Source: Burkholderia sp. WSM2230 (lineage in GTDB: Bacteria; Pseudomonadota; Gammaproteobacteria; Burkholderiales; Burkholderiaceae). From it: a stretch of 64,000 bases of DNA. Positions 1 to 8,935 of this stretch are shown here, piece after piece. The notes beneath the pieces are model-generated. The model did no database searches. It worked only from the letters and a program-made list of their open reading frames with translations, and was not told the DNA's origin. The DNA is taken from assembly GCF_000472445.1 (NCBI RefSeq), contig NZ_AXAJ01000007.1, positions 62,750 through 126,749 of the forward strand, written 5' to 3'. The translations under genes and the position numbers were made by a program. Every line of letters begins with the position of its first letter. Position 1 is the stretch's first letter.

Positions 1-11
1 AGTAACAATAA

Positions 12-128
12 ATGGTTACGGGGTGTGAGATGTTGGCCGTTTTCATCATCGCCTGTCCGATCTGCATTGCGGCGCTCTTCGGTTTCGCGCGGCATGTCGA
101 TCCGCGCACAGGTCACTTCAAGCGTTGA
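12..128 (+). CDS. Possible small membrane protein (38 aa)
   Basis: A short reading frame directly after an in-frame TAA encodes one hydrophobic segment (LAVFIIACPICIAALFGF) followed by a short basic tail. An alternative ATG at 30 has a purine-rich stretch just before it and would give 32 residues. The single-span plus charged-tail pattern is typical of bacterial small membrane proteins, but I do not recognise a family, and the window edge hides the upstream region. It could be chance coding. Confidence 0.25.
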   Translation: MVTGCEMLAVFIIACPICIAALFGFARHVDPRTGHFKR

Positions 129-273
129 TTTTCAACGTCGCTATTTCGAGCAAAGCCGGCAGGTAACTGACGCTGCTGGTTTTCGGCATGGCCGCTTTTG
201 TCCGCAGGTCTTGCGTTGAAGTGCCGTGTCGCGGCACGATGCGCGATAACCTGGATTTGAGGCGGCATCGCGT

Positions 274-2010
274 ATGCGAGACTTTCTGGCGAATTTGACA
301 GCGCGCGTGAACGTGCTTAAGGGGACGGCGCGCGCGGGCGTCTTCAAGGGCATTCCCAAGGGCGTGCTTCCATTGAACCGCGCGGCGGCAATGCGCGACG
401 CGCTGGCGGGCGTGCAGCTCGCGTCGATGGACATTCCTCAGGTGCTCGGCTACGCGCGCATTGCCGGCATGCCTGCCGTTACGGGCCTTTACACCGTCTT
501 TCTGCCGCTTATCGCGTTCGCGTTGTTCGGCGCGTCGCGGCACCTTGTTGTCGCGGCGGACTCCGCTACCGCCACCATCTTCGCAAGCCGCCTGTCGACC
601 ATGGCGAGCGTTTCGAGTGCCGAATACGCGTCGCTTGCCGCGATGGTCGCGTTGCTTACCGCCGCGCTGCTGCTCGTCGCGCGCATTTTCAAACTGGGCT
701 TTCTCGCGGACTTTCTGTCGCGAACGGTGCTGGTGGGCTTTCTCGCCGGAGTCGGCGTGCAGGTCGGCATCGCGATGCTGGGCGATATGCTCGGCCTACC
801 CGGTCACGCGGCGCGCAGCACGGACCAACTGGTTCTCGTCGCGCGCGAGGGAGCGCAACTGAACGTGCCGACGCTGATCATTTCCATTCTGGTCGTGGCC
901 GCCGTGCTGTTTTTCAAACGCGTCTGGCCGCGCCTGCCGGTGCCGTTGATCGCCGTCGTGGCGGGAATCGCTGCAAGCGATATCTACGGTTGGGCCGCGC
1001 ATGGCATTGCTGTGCTCGGTCCGGTCGCGGGCGGACTGCCTGCGCTTCGCATGCCGTCCGTCACGTGGCAACAGCTGCTCGACCTCGTGCCGGTCGCCGC
1101 CTCGTGTTTCGTGATGATCGTCGCGCAGAGTGCCGCGGCGAGCCGCGTATTTGCCGAGCGGCATCACGAAGCGACCGACACCAATCGGGATTTGCTGGGC
1201 ATCGCGGCGGCCAATGCAGCGGCCGCGTTTTCCGGTGCCTTCGTGGTGAACGGCAGTCCGACGCAGACAGCAATGGCCGACCGCGCCGGCACGCGCAGCC
1301 AGTTCGCGCAGATCGTGTTCGCGCTTGTAGTGGTTGTCGTGCTGCTGTTTTTCAGCCGTTTTTTGCAGTATTTGCCGCGCTGTATCCTCGCGAGCATCGT
1401 ATTCACGATTGCGGTCGGACTGCTGGATCTCAAGACGCTGTTTGCGATTCGCCGCGAAAGTCCGGGCGAATTCGCGCTCGCGGTGTTCACCGCCGCGGCC
1501 GTGGTGCTGATCGGCGTCGAGCATGGCATTCTGATTGCGGTGGCCGTTTCGCTGCTACGCCACGTGCGTCACAGCTACCGCCCGCATACGATGATCCTCG
1601 CGCCCGGCGACCACGGCATGTGGGCGCCGGTGCCCGCCATTGCGGGCACGCAGACCGCGCCGGGGCTGATCGTTTATCGCTTCGGGGCCGACCTGTTCTA
1701 TGCGAACGACCATTTTTTCGTCGACGATACGCGCAGGCTGATCGACCGCGCGCCGAGCAAGGTACGCTGGTTCGTGATCGACGCGAGCGCGATTACCGAT
1801 CTCGATTATTCGGCGGCGCGCTCTGTAGGCGATTTGTGCCGCCTGTTAAAGAAGAGCGGCATCAACGTGATTTTCGCGCGCGTGAACCGCTATTTGCGCT
1901 CCGACATGGACCGGCACGGCATCACGCCGATCATTGGCGCTAGCTGTATTTTCGGCACCTTGCACGAAGCACTCCGCGCGGCAGAAGTTATTCAGCCCGT
2001 CGGCAAATAA
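274..2010 (+). CDS. SulP-family inorganic anion transporter with STAS domain
   Basis: Inner-membrane SulP (SLC26-like) permease of 578 residues, a normal family length. The first ~430 residues are a run of hydrophobic helices with the SulP-style start (ALAGVQLASMDIPQVLGYARIAGMPAVTGLY). The C-terminal ~130 residues form a cytoplasmic STAS domain with the characteristic stretch DASAITDLDYSAA near residues 500-515. Family members move sulfate, bicarbonate or dicarboxylates with H+ or Na+; the substrate cannot be read from sequence. No carbonic anhydrase or sulfate-assimilation gene is adjacent, so context does not help. It converges on the lysE-type gene with only five bases between stops. Confidence 0.9.
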   Translation: MRDFLANLTARVNVLKGTARAGVFKGIPKGVLPLNRAAAMRDALAGVQLASMDIPQVLGYARIAGMPAVTGLYTVFLPLIAFALFGASRHLVVAADSATATIFASRLSTMASVSSAEYASLAAMVALLTAALLLVARIFKLGFLADFLSRTVLVGFLAGVGVQVGIAMLGDMLGLPGHAARSTDQLVLVAREGAQLNVPTLIISILVVAAVLFFKRVWPRLPVPLIAVVAGIAASDIYGWAAHGIAVLGPVAGGLPALRMPSVTWQQLLDLVPVAASCFVMIVAQSAAASRVFAERHHEATDTNRDLLGIAAANAAAAFSGAFVVNGSPTQTAMADRAGTRSQFAQIVFALVVVVVLLFFSRFLQYLPRCILASIVFTIAVGLLDLKTLFAIRRESPGEFALAVFTAAAVVLIGVEHGILIAVAVSLLRHVRHSYRPHTMILAPGDHGMWAPVPAIAGTQTAPGLIVYRFGADLFYANDHFFVDDTRRLIDRAPSKVRWFVIDASAITDLDYSAARSVGDLCRLLKKSGINVIFARVNRYLRSDMDRHGITPIIGASCIFGTLHEALRAAEVIQPVGK

Positions 2011-2015
2011 GCGCG

Positions 2016-2654
2016 TTAGCTCTTTGAGGTCAGCAGTTTGATGCCGGCAATGCCGAACATGATTGCGAGCGAGCCGTCGAGCCAGCGGCGGATCGCCATA
2101 TAAACGCGCCGCGCCGATGCCGTCGAAAACAAAAGAGCATAGCTGCTGAACACCGACACGCCGATGCACATGCAGCCGAGCACGACGGGCGCGGTATGTG
2201 TGCCGCCGCCCGCCGGCGACATGGCGAGCGACACGATGGACATCCACACCAGAATGGCTTTCGGATTGGTGAGATGCAGCAATAGGCCGCGCAGATAGAG
2301 CCGCTTGAGCGGTTCGTCCTGTCGCGCGTGTCCATCAGGCAGCCTCGCCGGCGCGAATGCCGAGCGCGCCGACTTGAAGCCGAGCCAGAGCAGATATAGC
2401 CCGCCGGCGATCTTGATGGCGACGAGGCACCCCGAGTAAGCGGCCAGCACCGCCGACAATCCCAGCGACGCAAGCAGCGCCCAGAAGAACGACCCCGACA
2501 CGACGCCCAACGCAAACGCGAACGCCGGACGGCGGCCCGCGCTCATCGCGAGGGACATGATCGCCAGATTGCTCGGACCGGGGCTGGCCGTGCCGACGAA
2601 GTAGGCGCTGTAGGCGATCAGGACATCGGCGGTGAGAAAGGCGGTGGGCGTCAT
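2016..2654 (-). CDS. LysE/RhtB-family amino-acid exporter
   Basis: Integral membrane exporter of 212 residues with about six hydrophobic segments. The family hallmark SPGPSN lies at residues 24-29, at the end of the first helix, followed by the Gly-rich second helix. LysE/RhtB proteins export amino acids such as lysine, arginine, threonine or homoserine lactone; the substrate here is unknown. The frame is open upstream to 2747, but that extension is Arg/Ser-rich and the ATG at 2654 (MTPTAFL) gives the normal N-terminus. The LysR gene lies upstream on the same strand and could control it, although LysE regulators are more often divergent. Confidence 0.88.
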   Translation of the reverse strand: MTPTAFLTADVLIAYSAYFVGTASPGPSNLAIMSLAMSAGRRPAFAFALGVVSGSFFWALLASLGLSAVLAAYSGCLVAIKIAGGLYLLWLGFKSARSAFAPARLPDGHARQDEPLKRLYLRGLLLHLTNPKAILVWMSIVSLAMSPAGGGTHTAPVVLGCMCIGVSVFSSYALLFSTASARRVYMAIRRWLDGSLAIMFGIAGIKLLTSKS

Positions 2655-2786
2655 GGACTCGGGCTCGCGGGCGGGCAGGGAATCACGATTGTGCGCGTCG
2701 CTGCGGCGAGCGCACAGATACAGTTGCTCGAGCGCCGATCGGCACAATTTGGCACGAGCGGTCCGGTCCCGGCCTCGCGCCGCGGC

Positions 2787-3662
2787 TCATTCCTGCGCCG
2801 CGCCTGCGATGCAATCGGCGAGCGCCCCCGCCACCGCTTGCCGGCTATGCCGCGGACGCTGCACGAGCCCGATCTCGCGATGAAACGTCGCGTCTTCGAG
2901 CGACAACGCGGCCACGCCGGCGGGCCATTTGCCTAGCCCAGCCGTATCCGGAATCAGCGCCACGCCGATACCGCGCGCGACCAGTTGCGCGATAGCCTGC
3001 AATTCGTCGAGTTCCAGGACGTCCTGCACGTTGAGCCGTGCGCGCCGCAGAAAGCGGTCGACAAGCCGGCCGCCAAACGAAGTGCGGTCGTAGCGGATAA
3101 ACGGTTCGCTTTTCAACAGCTCGCGCCACGAACGCTTGCCGCGCGCCAGCGCTTTCGGCACCAGCAGCACGAACGGTTCGGTGACGAGCGTGCGCCACTC
3201 CAGTTCCGAAGGCAGCGCAAACGGCGGCTTGATGATGACGGCGAGATCGAGCTCGCCGGAGTCCACCTGTCCGAGCAGATTGAGCGATACGCCCGGCACC
3301 ACGCGAATGCGCCAGCCTGGACGGTCCTCGCGAAAACGCGCCAGCGCGTCTGCGAGAAACGACACTTGCGCCGATGCAATCGCGCCTACGCGCAGCATGC
3401 CGCCCTCCGCCGCGCCCGCGCCGCGCTCGGAAAGGCGCGCGTACATCGCGATGATTTCCCCGGCGAGCGCGAGCGTTTCGCGCCCCGCGTCGTTGAGCGT
3501 TGCCGAGCGGCCGGTGCGGTCGAACAACGCAAATCCCAGTTCATCTTCGAGCCGCTGCATCTGTGCGCTGACGGCAGATTGAGTGAGCCCGATGCGTGCA
3601 CCAGCAGCGGAAAACGTACCGTACTGGCTTACGGCGATCAGGGTTCTCAGTTCGACTAGCAT
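2787..3662 (-). CDS. LysR-family transcriptional regulator
   Basis: A 291-residue LysR-type regulator. The winged helix-turn-helix occupies residues 1-60 (FSAAGARIGLTQSAVSAQMQ is the recognition region), followed by a two-lobe effector-binding domain from about residue 90. The N-terminus MLVELRTLIAVSQYGTF is the usual LysR start, so the ATG at 3662 is secure. It is divergent from the VOC gene at 3804 and upstream of the lysE-type exporter. A 10-bp palindrome ATCGATCGAT at 3669-3678 overlaps the expected promoter and may be part of its own operator. The effector is unknown. Confidence 0.9.
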   Translation of the reverse strand: MLVELRTLIAVSQYGTFSAAGARIGLTQSAVSAQMQRLEDELGFALFDRTGRSATLNDAGRETLALAGEIIAMYARLSERGAGAAEGGMLRVGAIASAQVSFLADALARFREDRPGWRIRVVPGVSLNLLGQVDSGELDLAVIIKPPFALPSELEWRTLVTEPFVLLVPKALARGKRSWRELLKSEPFIRYDRTSFGGRLVDRFLRRARLNVQDVLELDELQAIAQLVARGIGVALIPDTAGLGKWPAGVAALSLEDATFHREIGLVQRPRHSRQAVAGALADCIAGAAQE

Positions 3663-3803
3663 GTTTTGATCGATCGATTTTCGTGGTGGTCAGGTCAAAT
3701 ATAAATCGTTTTCCATCATTTTTACTTGTGGTTAGACTTTGGCGAATGAAGCGCCATATTCATCAATCGCACCAATCGCATCACTCACAGCGAGTCCGAC
3801 ATC

Positions 3804-4238
3804 ATGAGCGTTAGCCAAACCGCGTTGCCGCCGTTTCATCTGGCGTTTCCCGTCCACAGCCTGGCCGCCGCGCGCGAGTTCTATGGCGAACTGCTCGGCT
3901 GCCCCGAAGGCCGCAGTTCGGAGCAGTGGGTCGATTTCAATTTCTACGGGCACCAGATAGTCGCGCATCTCGCGCCGGAAGAAGTCGGCCACCGGCAAAC
4001 CAGCAAGGTGGACGGCGACGCTGTGCCGGTGCGCCATTTCGGCGCCGTGCTTTCCATGGAGCAATGGCAGACTGCTGCCGACAAGCTGCAACAGGCGGGC
4101 ATCGACTTCATCATCGAGCCGCATGTGCGTTTCAAGGGCGAAGTGGGCGAACAGGCCACGATGTTCTTTCTGGATCCGTCGGGCAACGCGCTGGAGTTCA
4201 AGGCGTTTGCCGATATGGCGTCGCTGTTCGCGAAGTAA
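3804..4238 (+). CDS. VOC-family (glyoxalase/dioxygenase fold) protein
   Basis: Small cytoplasmic protein of 144 residues with the vicinal-oxygen-chelate fold. It begins [22 protein letters not shown], the first beta-alpha-beta unit with a candidate metal ligand His. A central HFGAVLS follows, and it ends in [12 protein letters not shown], where the Glu is the usual last metal ligand. The first-shell pattern H/H/E supports metal binding. Members act as glyoxalases, extradiol dioxygenases, isomerases or drug-binding proteins, and the reaction cannot be assigned here. It is divergent from the LysR gene across 141 bases, so LysR control is plausible. Confidence 0.82.
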   Translation: MSVSQTALPPFHLAFPVHSLAAAREFYGELLGCPEGRSSEQWVDFNFYGHQIVAHLAPEEVGHRQTSKVDGDAVPVRHFGAVLSMEQWQTAADKLQQAGIDFIIEPHVRFKGEVGEQATMFFLDPSGNALEFKAFADMASLFAK

Positions 4239-4451
4239 ACAACGCGCAACCCGTAGGCGAATTGAAATAAAAACCGCGGCCTGCCCTTGCGCAGCGCCGC
4301 CCCGCAACGCTTTTTCCTTACGATAGCCTTCCTGACAATCCTGCCATTTTGGCGCCATGCAGGTGTTGGTAGGAGCGATCTAGCATAAGCGCCAGTTCAT
4401 CGTTCCCATCTGCTCAGCTGCAGTCACCTGCACTTCATTCAGGCGCGTTTC

Positions 4452-7400
4452 ATGTGGATTGTCAACGTTGCGCTTAAGCGGCCCTACACGTTCATCGTGA
4501 TGGCCATTCTGATCGTGCTGGCGACGCCTTTTGTGCTGTTCACCACGCCGGTCGACGTGCTGCCGGAAATCAACATTCCGGTGGTCAGCATCATCTGGAC
4601 ATATAACGGCCTCTCCGCAGAGGACATGGCCCACCGGATTGCCTCCGTCAACGAGCGCAGTCTCACGACCACGGTCAACGACATCGAGCACATCGAGTCG
4701 CAATCGCTCGCGGGCATCACGATCCTGAAGGTGTTTCTGCAGCCGAACGCGAATATCCAGACCGCGATCGCGCAAACGGTGGCCGTCGAGCAGGCGCAAC
4801 TCAAGCAGATGCCGCCGGGCGCCACGCCGCCTCTCGTGATCAGCTATTCGGCTTCCAGCATTCCGGTGATTCAACTGGGCCTGTCGAGCACGAAGCTCTC
4901 CGAGCAGCAGCTCAACGATACCGCGCTGAACTTCCTGCGGCCGCAACTCGTGACGATTCCCGGCGCGGCCGTGCCGTATCCGTATGGCGGCAAATCGCGG
5001 CTGATTTCCGTCGACCTCAATACGCGTGCGTTGCTCGCCAAAGGACTGACGCCGCTCGATGTGGTCAGCGCGTTCAACGCGCAGAACCTGATTTTGCCCA
5101 CCGGCACCGCGAAGATCGGACCGAAGGAATATACGATCAACATGAACGGCTCGCCGCCGACGCTGGAGGGCCTGAACGATATTCCGGTGCGCACGGTCAA
5201 CGGCGCGACGACGTATCTGCGCGAGGTGGCTCACGTGCGCGACGGCTTCTCGCCGCAAACGAATATCGTGCGGCAGAACGGCCATCGTGGCGTGCTGATT
5301 TCGGTGCTGAAAAACGGCAGTGCGTCGACGCTTTCCATCGTCAATACGTTGCATGGTTTGCTGCCGGCTGCGCGCGCGGCATTGCCGCCGGATCTGAACA
5401 TCACGGCGCTGTTCGACCAGTCGGTGTTCGTCAAGGCGGCGGTCGAGGGCGTGGTGCGCGAGGCAGTGGTGGCCGCAGCCCTCACGGCCGCGATGATTCT
5501 GCTTTTCCTCGGCAACTGGCGCAGCACCTGCATCATCGCAATCTCGATTCCGCTGTCGATTCTGTCTTCGCTGATTGCGCTGCATGCGCTCGGGCAGACC
5601 ATCAACATCATGACGCTCGGCGGCCTTGCGCTCGCGGTGGGTATTCTCGTCGACGACGCGACGGTGACCATCGAGAACATCGAACGGCATCTGCATATGG
5701 GCACGAATCTGCACGATGCGATTCTCGAAGGCGCCGGCGAAATTGCCATCCCCGCGCTCGTCTCCACGCTTTGCATCTGTATCGTGTTCGTGCCGATGTT
5801 CTTCCTGACCGGCGTGGCGCGCTACCTGTTTGTGCCGCTTGCCGAAGCCGTCGTGTTTGCGATGCTGGCGTCGTACATTCTGTCGCGCACGCTCGTGCCC
5901 ACGCTCGCCATGCTGCTGATGGGCCATGCGCACAAGCCGAAGCCCGGTGCAAAGACAAGTCTTTTCCAGCGCCTTTATCGGCGCTTCGACAATGGCTTCG
6001 AGCGCATGCGGGCCGCGTACATCGTGATACTCAGCAGTTTGCTCGTGCGCCGGGGCCGCTTCGGCAGCATTTTTCTCGGCTTTTGCGTGCTGTCGATGGC
6101 ACTCGCATTCGTGCTGGGAGAAGACTTTTTTCCGAGCGTCGACGCGGGCAATATCCGCCTGCATATGCGTGCGCCGACCGGCACACGCATCGAGGAAACC
6201 GCGCGTCTTGCCGACGAAGTCGAGAACGCGATTCGCGAAGTAGTGCCCGAGAAAGAGCTCGGCACCATTCTCGACAATCTCGGTCTGCCGTATAGCGGCA
6301 TCAACCTCTCGTACAGCAACGCAGGGACCATCGGCACGCTCGACGGCGAAATTCAGATCGCGCTGAAGGAAGGCCACGAGCCGACGCAGCGCTACGTCGA
6401 AAAGCTGCGCGCACTGCTGCCGCAGCGTTTTCCTGGCGTCGAGTTTTTCTTCCAGCCCGCCGACATCGTCACGCAGATTCTCAACTTCGGCCTGCCCGCC
6501 GCCGTCGACGTGCAGATTGCCGGCGCGGACCAGCAAGGCAATTTCGAAGTCGCGCGCAAGCTGCTCAAGGAAGTGCGCCTGATTCCGGGCACCGTCGATA
6601 CCCACATCCAGCAGAGACTGGATGAGCCCGCCATCAATCTGCAGATGGACCGCACGCGTTTGCAGCAGCTCAACCTCACGGCGAGCAACGTCGCGCAAAA
6701 TCTGCTGGTTTCGCTATCGGGAAGCTCGCAGACGTCGCCGGGCTTCTGGTACAACGACCGCAACGGCGTCGAGTACAACGTTGCGGTTCAAACGCCGCAG
6801 TACCGCATTTCTTCCATCGACGATCTGTTGCGCACACCGGTATCGGCAGCCGCCACGGGTCCGACGCAACTGCTTGGCAATCTGGTGCGCGTGGCCCCGC
6901 AAAATCAGTTCGCGGTAGTGACGCATTACAACATTCGGCCCGTCATCGACCTGTACGTGAGCGTCGACAAGCGCGATCTGGGCAGTGTCGCGAATCAGGT
7001 CGACAAGCTCGTGCAGAAAGTGCGCGCAACGCTGCCGCGCGGCAGTCAGATCACCGTGCGCGGCCAGGTACAGACCATGCGCACTTCGTACCTGGGTCTG
7101 GGGCTCGGCGTGGCAATGGCCATCGTGCTCGTGTATCTGCTGATCGTCGTGAATTTCCAGTCGTGGGTGGATCCGCTCATCATCGTCAGCGCGTTGCCCG
7201 CCGCGCTCGCCGGCATCGTATGGATGCTGTTTCTGACCGGCACGCATCTGAGCGTACCCGCGCTCACTGGTGCGATCATGACGATGGGCGTCGCCACGGC
7301 GAACAGCATTCTGATGGTCGCGTTCGCACGTCAGCGGCTCTCCGCCGGTGCGCCGCCGCTGACGGCCGCGCTCGAAGCTGGAGCCAGCCGTATTCGTCCG

Positions 7401-7628
7401 GTGCTGATGACGGCGTTCGCGATGATCATCGGCATGATTCCCATGGCGCTTGGTCTTGGCGAAGGCGCCGAGCAGAACGCGCCGCTCGGCCGCGCGGTGA
7501 TCGGCGGATTGCTGTTTGCAACGGTGTCCACGCTGTTTTTCGTGCCGCTGGTGTTCGCGGGCATTCATACGCGCCTCGCGCGGCGTCATCGCAACGATCA
7601 TGACGGCAGCGAAGGTGAGCCGGCCTGA
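4452..7628 (+). CDS. RND efflux transporter permease (HAE-1-like)
   Basis: Inner-membrane proton-driven pump of 1058 residues, the normal length of AcrB-type permeases. It has an N-terminal TM helix, a large periplasmic loop, a TM block, a second periplasmic loop and a C-terminal TM block. The proton-relay pair D401/D402 in GILVDDATVTIEN matches AcrB D407/D408. The metal-pump signature of CusA-type proteins is absent, so small organic compounds are the likelier substrates. The gene leads a three-gene operon with adaptor and outer-membrane channel; having the permease first rather than the adaptor is less common. A metal-type two-component system follows. Confidence 0.92.
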   Translation: MWIVNVALKRPYTFIVMAILIVLATPFVLFTTPVDVLPEINIPVVSIIWTYNGLSAEDMAHRIASVNERSLTTTVNDIEHIESQSLAGITILKVFLQPNANIQTAIAQTVAVEQAQLKQMPPGATPPLVISYSASSIPVIQLGLSSTKLSEQQLNDTALNFLRPQLVTIPGAAVPYPYGGKSRLISVDLNTRALLAKGLTPLDVVSAFNAQNLILPTGTAKIGPKEYTINMNGSPPTLEGLNDIPVRTVNGATTYLREVAHVRDGFSPQTNIVRQNGHRGVLISVLKNGSASTLSIVNTLHGLLPAARAALPPDLNITALFDQSVFVKAAVEGVVREAVVAAALTAAMILLFLGNWRSTCIIAISIPLSILSSLIALHALGQTINIMTLGGLALAVGILVDDATVTIENIERHLHMGTNLHDAILEGAGEIAIPALVSTLCICIVFVPMFFLTGVARYLFVPLAEAVVFAMLASYILSRTLVPTLAMLLMGHAHKPKPGAKTSLFQRLYRRFDNGFERMRAAYIVILSSLLVRRGRFGSIFLGFCVLSMALAFVLGEDFFPSVDAGNIRLHMRAPTGTRIEETARLADEVENAIREVVPEKELGTILDNLGLPYSGINLSYSNAGTIGTLDGEIQIALKEGHEPTQRYVEKLRALLPQRFPGVEFFFQPADIVTQILNFGLPAAVDVQIAGADQQGNFEVARKLLKEVRLIPGTVDTHIQQRLDEPAINLQMDRTRLQQLNLTASNVAQNLLVSLSGSSQTSPGFWYNDRNGVEYNVAVQTPQYRISSIDDLLRTPVSAAATGPTQLLGNLVRVAPQNQFAVVTHYNIRPVIDLYVSVDKRDLGSVANQVDKLVQKVRATLPRGSQITVRGQVQTMRTSYLGLGLGVAMAIVLVYLLIVVNFQSWVDPLIIVSALPAALAGIVWMLFLTGTHLSVPALTGAIMTMGVATANSILMVAFARQRLSAGAPPLTAALEAGASRIRPVLMTAFAMIIGMIPMALGLGEGAEQNAPLGRAVIGGLLFATVSTLFFVPLVFAGIHTRLARRHRNDHDGSEGEPA

Positions 7629-7711
7629 AGCAGTGCGAGCGGATTAAAGAAAACGTGAACAAAACGGCTGCCCGCGCTGACGGAGCCAGCTAACCGAGAT
7701 GGCTAACTGAG

Positions 7712-8935
7712 ATGACCGAAAAAACTCATGCATCGCTGGCGATTCCGTCGCGAGAGACGGAAGGTGGCCACACACTGCCGCCGCGCAATCGCGAATGGAA
7801 GCGCGCGAAGATCGCCATCTGGATCGTGCTGACCTTGCTCGCAATTGGCGCGTTGCGCACCGTGATCGCCAACCTGATGCAAAACCGCGCCGTCGAGCAA
7901 ACGACGAGGCAGAACGCCACGCAATACGTGAACGTGGTGAGCCCGACACCTGCTGAAGGCGGCGGCACCACCACGTTGCCGGGGACGTTGCGCGGCAGTG
8001 TCGAATCGCCGATCTATGCGCGCTCCACCGGTTATCTGCTGCGCTGGTATGCGGACATTGGTACGCGCGTGAAGCAGGGCCAGTTGCTCGCAGAACTCGA
8101 TACGCCCGAAATCGACCAGGAGCTTGCGCAGGCATTGGCGCAGCGCCAGCAGACCAGTTCGAGTCTCGCGCTTGCGAAGAGTTCGCTCGAGCGCTGGCAG
8201 CAGCTTCGTCAGCGCGATGCTGTATCGCAGCAGGAACTCGACGAGCGGCAAAGCACATACACGCAAGGCGTCGCCAATCTCGCCGCCGCCGACGCGAACG
8301 TGCAACGCTTGCGCCAGCTGGAGTCGTTCAAGCGGATCGTCGCGCCTTTTGCAGGCGTGATTACGCAACGCAATGTGGATGTGGGCGATCTGATCGACGC
8401 GGGCAGCGGCACGAGCCGCGCACTCTTCGCGCTCGCACAGGCCGACCCGCTGCGCGTCTATGTGCAATTGCCGCAAGCCTATGCGCAGAATGTGTCGGTG
8501 GGACAGAAGGTGGTCGTCACGCAGGCCGAACTGCCGGGCCAGCAGTTTCATGGCACCGTCACGCACATTTCGGGCGCGATCGACGTGCCCACGCGTTCGC
8601 TGCAGGTCGAAGTGACGTTGCCCAATCCTGACAACACGCTGCGTCCCGGCGCGTATGTGCAGGTCGCGCTGCCTTCGGTAGCCCATGCGCAATGGATGGT
8701 GCCCGGCAATGCATTGCTGTTTCGCGCGGAGGGACCGCGGCTTGCAGTCGTCGATGCGAAAGGCAACGTGCAGTTGCGCAAGATCGTGATCGCGCAGGAC
8801 CTCGGACAGACCCTCGAAATCGAAAGCGGAATCGACGGCAACGACAGAGTCATCATCAACCCGAGCGATTCGATTGCGGACGGCGATCACGTCGAGGTCG
8901 GACAGTCGCAGAAGAACATGAAGGGGGCCTCGTGA
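7712..8935 (+). CDS. RND efflux periplasmic adaptor (membrane fusion protein)
   Basis: A 407-residue HlyD/AcrA-type adaptor that bridges permease and outer-membrane channel. An uncleaved-looking N-terminal membrane anchor (IAIWIVLTLLAIGAL, about residues 33-47) replaces a lipobox. The split lipoyl domain (SPIYARSTGYLLRWYADIG ... IVAPFAGVITQRNVDVGDLI) flanks a helical hairpin at about residues 115-195, followed by beta-barrel and membrane-proximal domains. It sits 83 bases after the permease and overlaps the next gene by four bases (GTGA), so adaptor and channel are translationally coupled. Confidence 0.92.
   Translation: MTEKTHASLAIPSRETEGGHTLPPRNREWKRAKIAIWIVLTLLAIGALRTVIANLMQNRAVEQTTRQNATQYVNVVSPTPAEGGGTTTLPGTLRGSVESPIYARSTGYLLRWYADIGTRVKQGQLLAELDTPEIDQELAQALAQRQQTSSSLALAKSSLERWQQLRQRDAVSQQELDERQSTYTQGVANLAAADANVQRLRQLESFKRIVAPFAGVITQRNVDVGDLIDAGSGTSRALFALAQADPLRVYVQLPQAYAQNVSVGQKVVVTQAELPGQQFHGTVTHISGAIDVPTRSLQVEVTLPNPDNTLRPGAYVQVALPSVAHAQWMVPGNALLFRAEGPRLAVVDAKGNVQLRKIVIAQDLGQTLEIESGIDGNDRVIINPSDSIADGDHVEVGQSQKNMKGAS

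Noticed and set aside
4380..6698. 772-codon open frame on the minus strand
   Set aside because: Antisense to the RND permease; product is rich in Arg, His and Gln without domain motifs, a common shadow in GC-rich genes.
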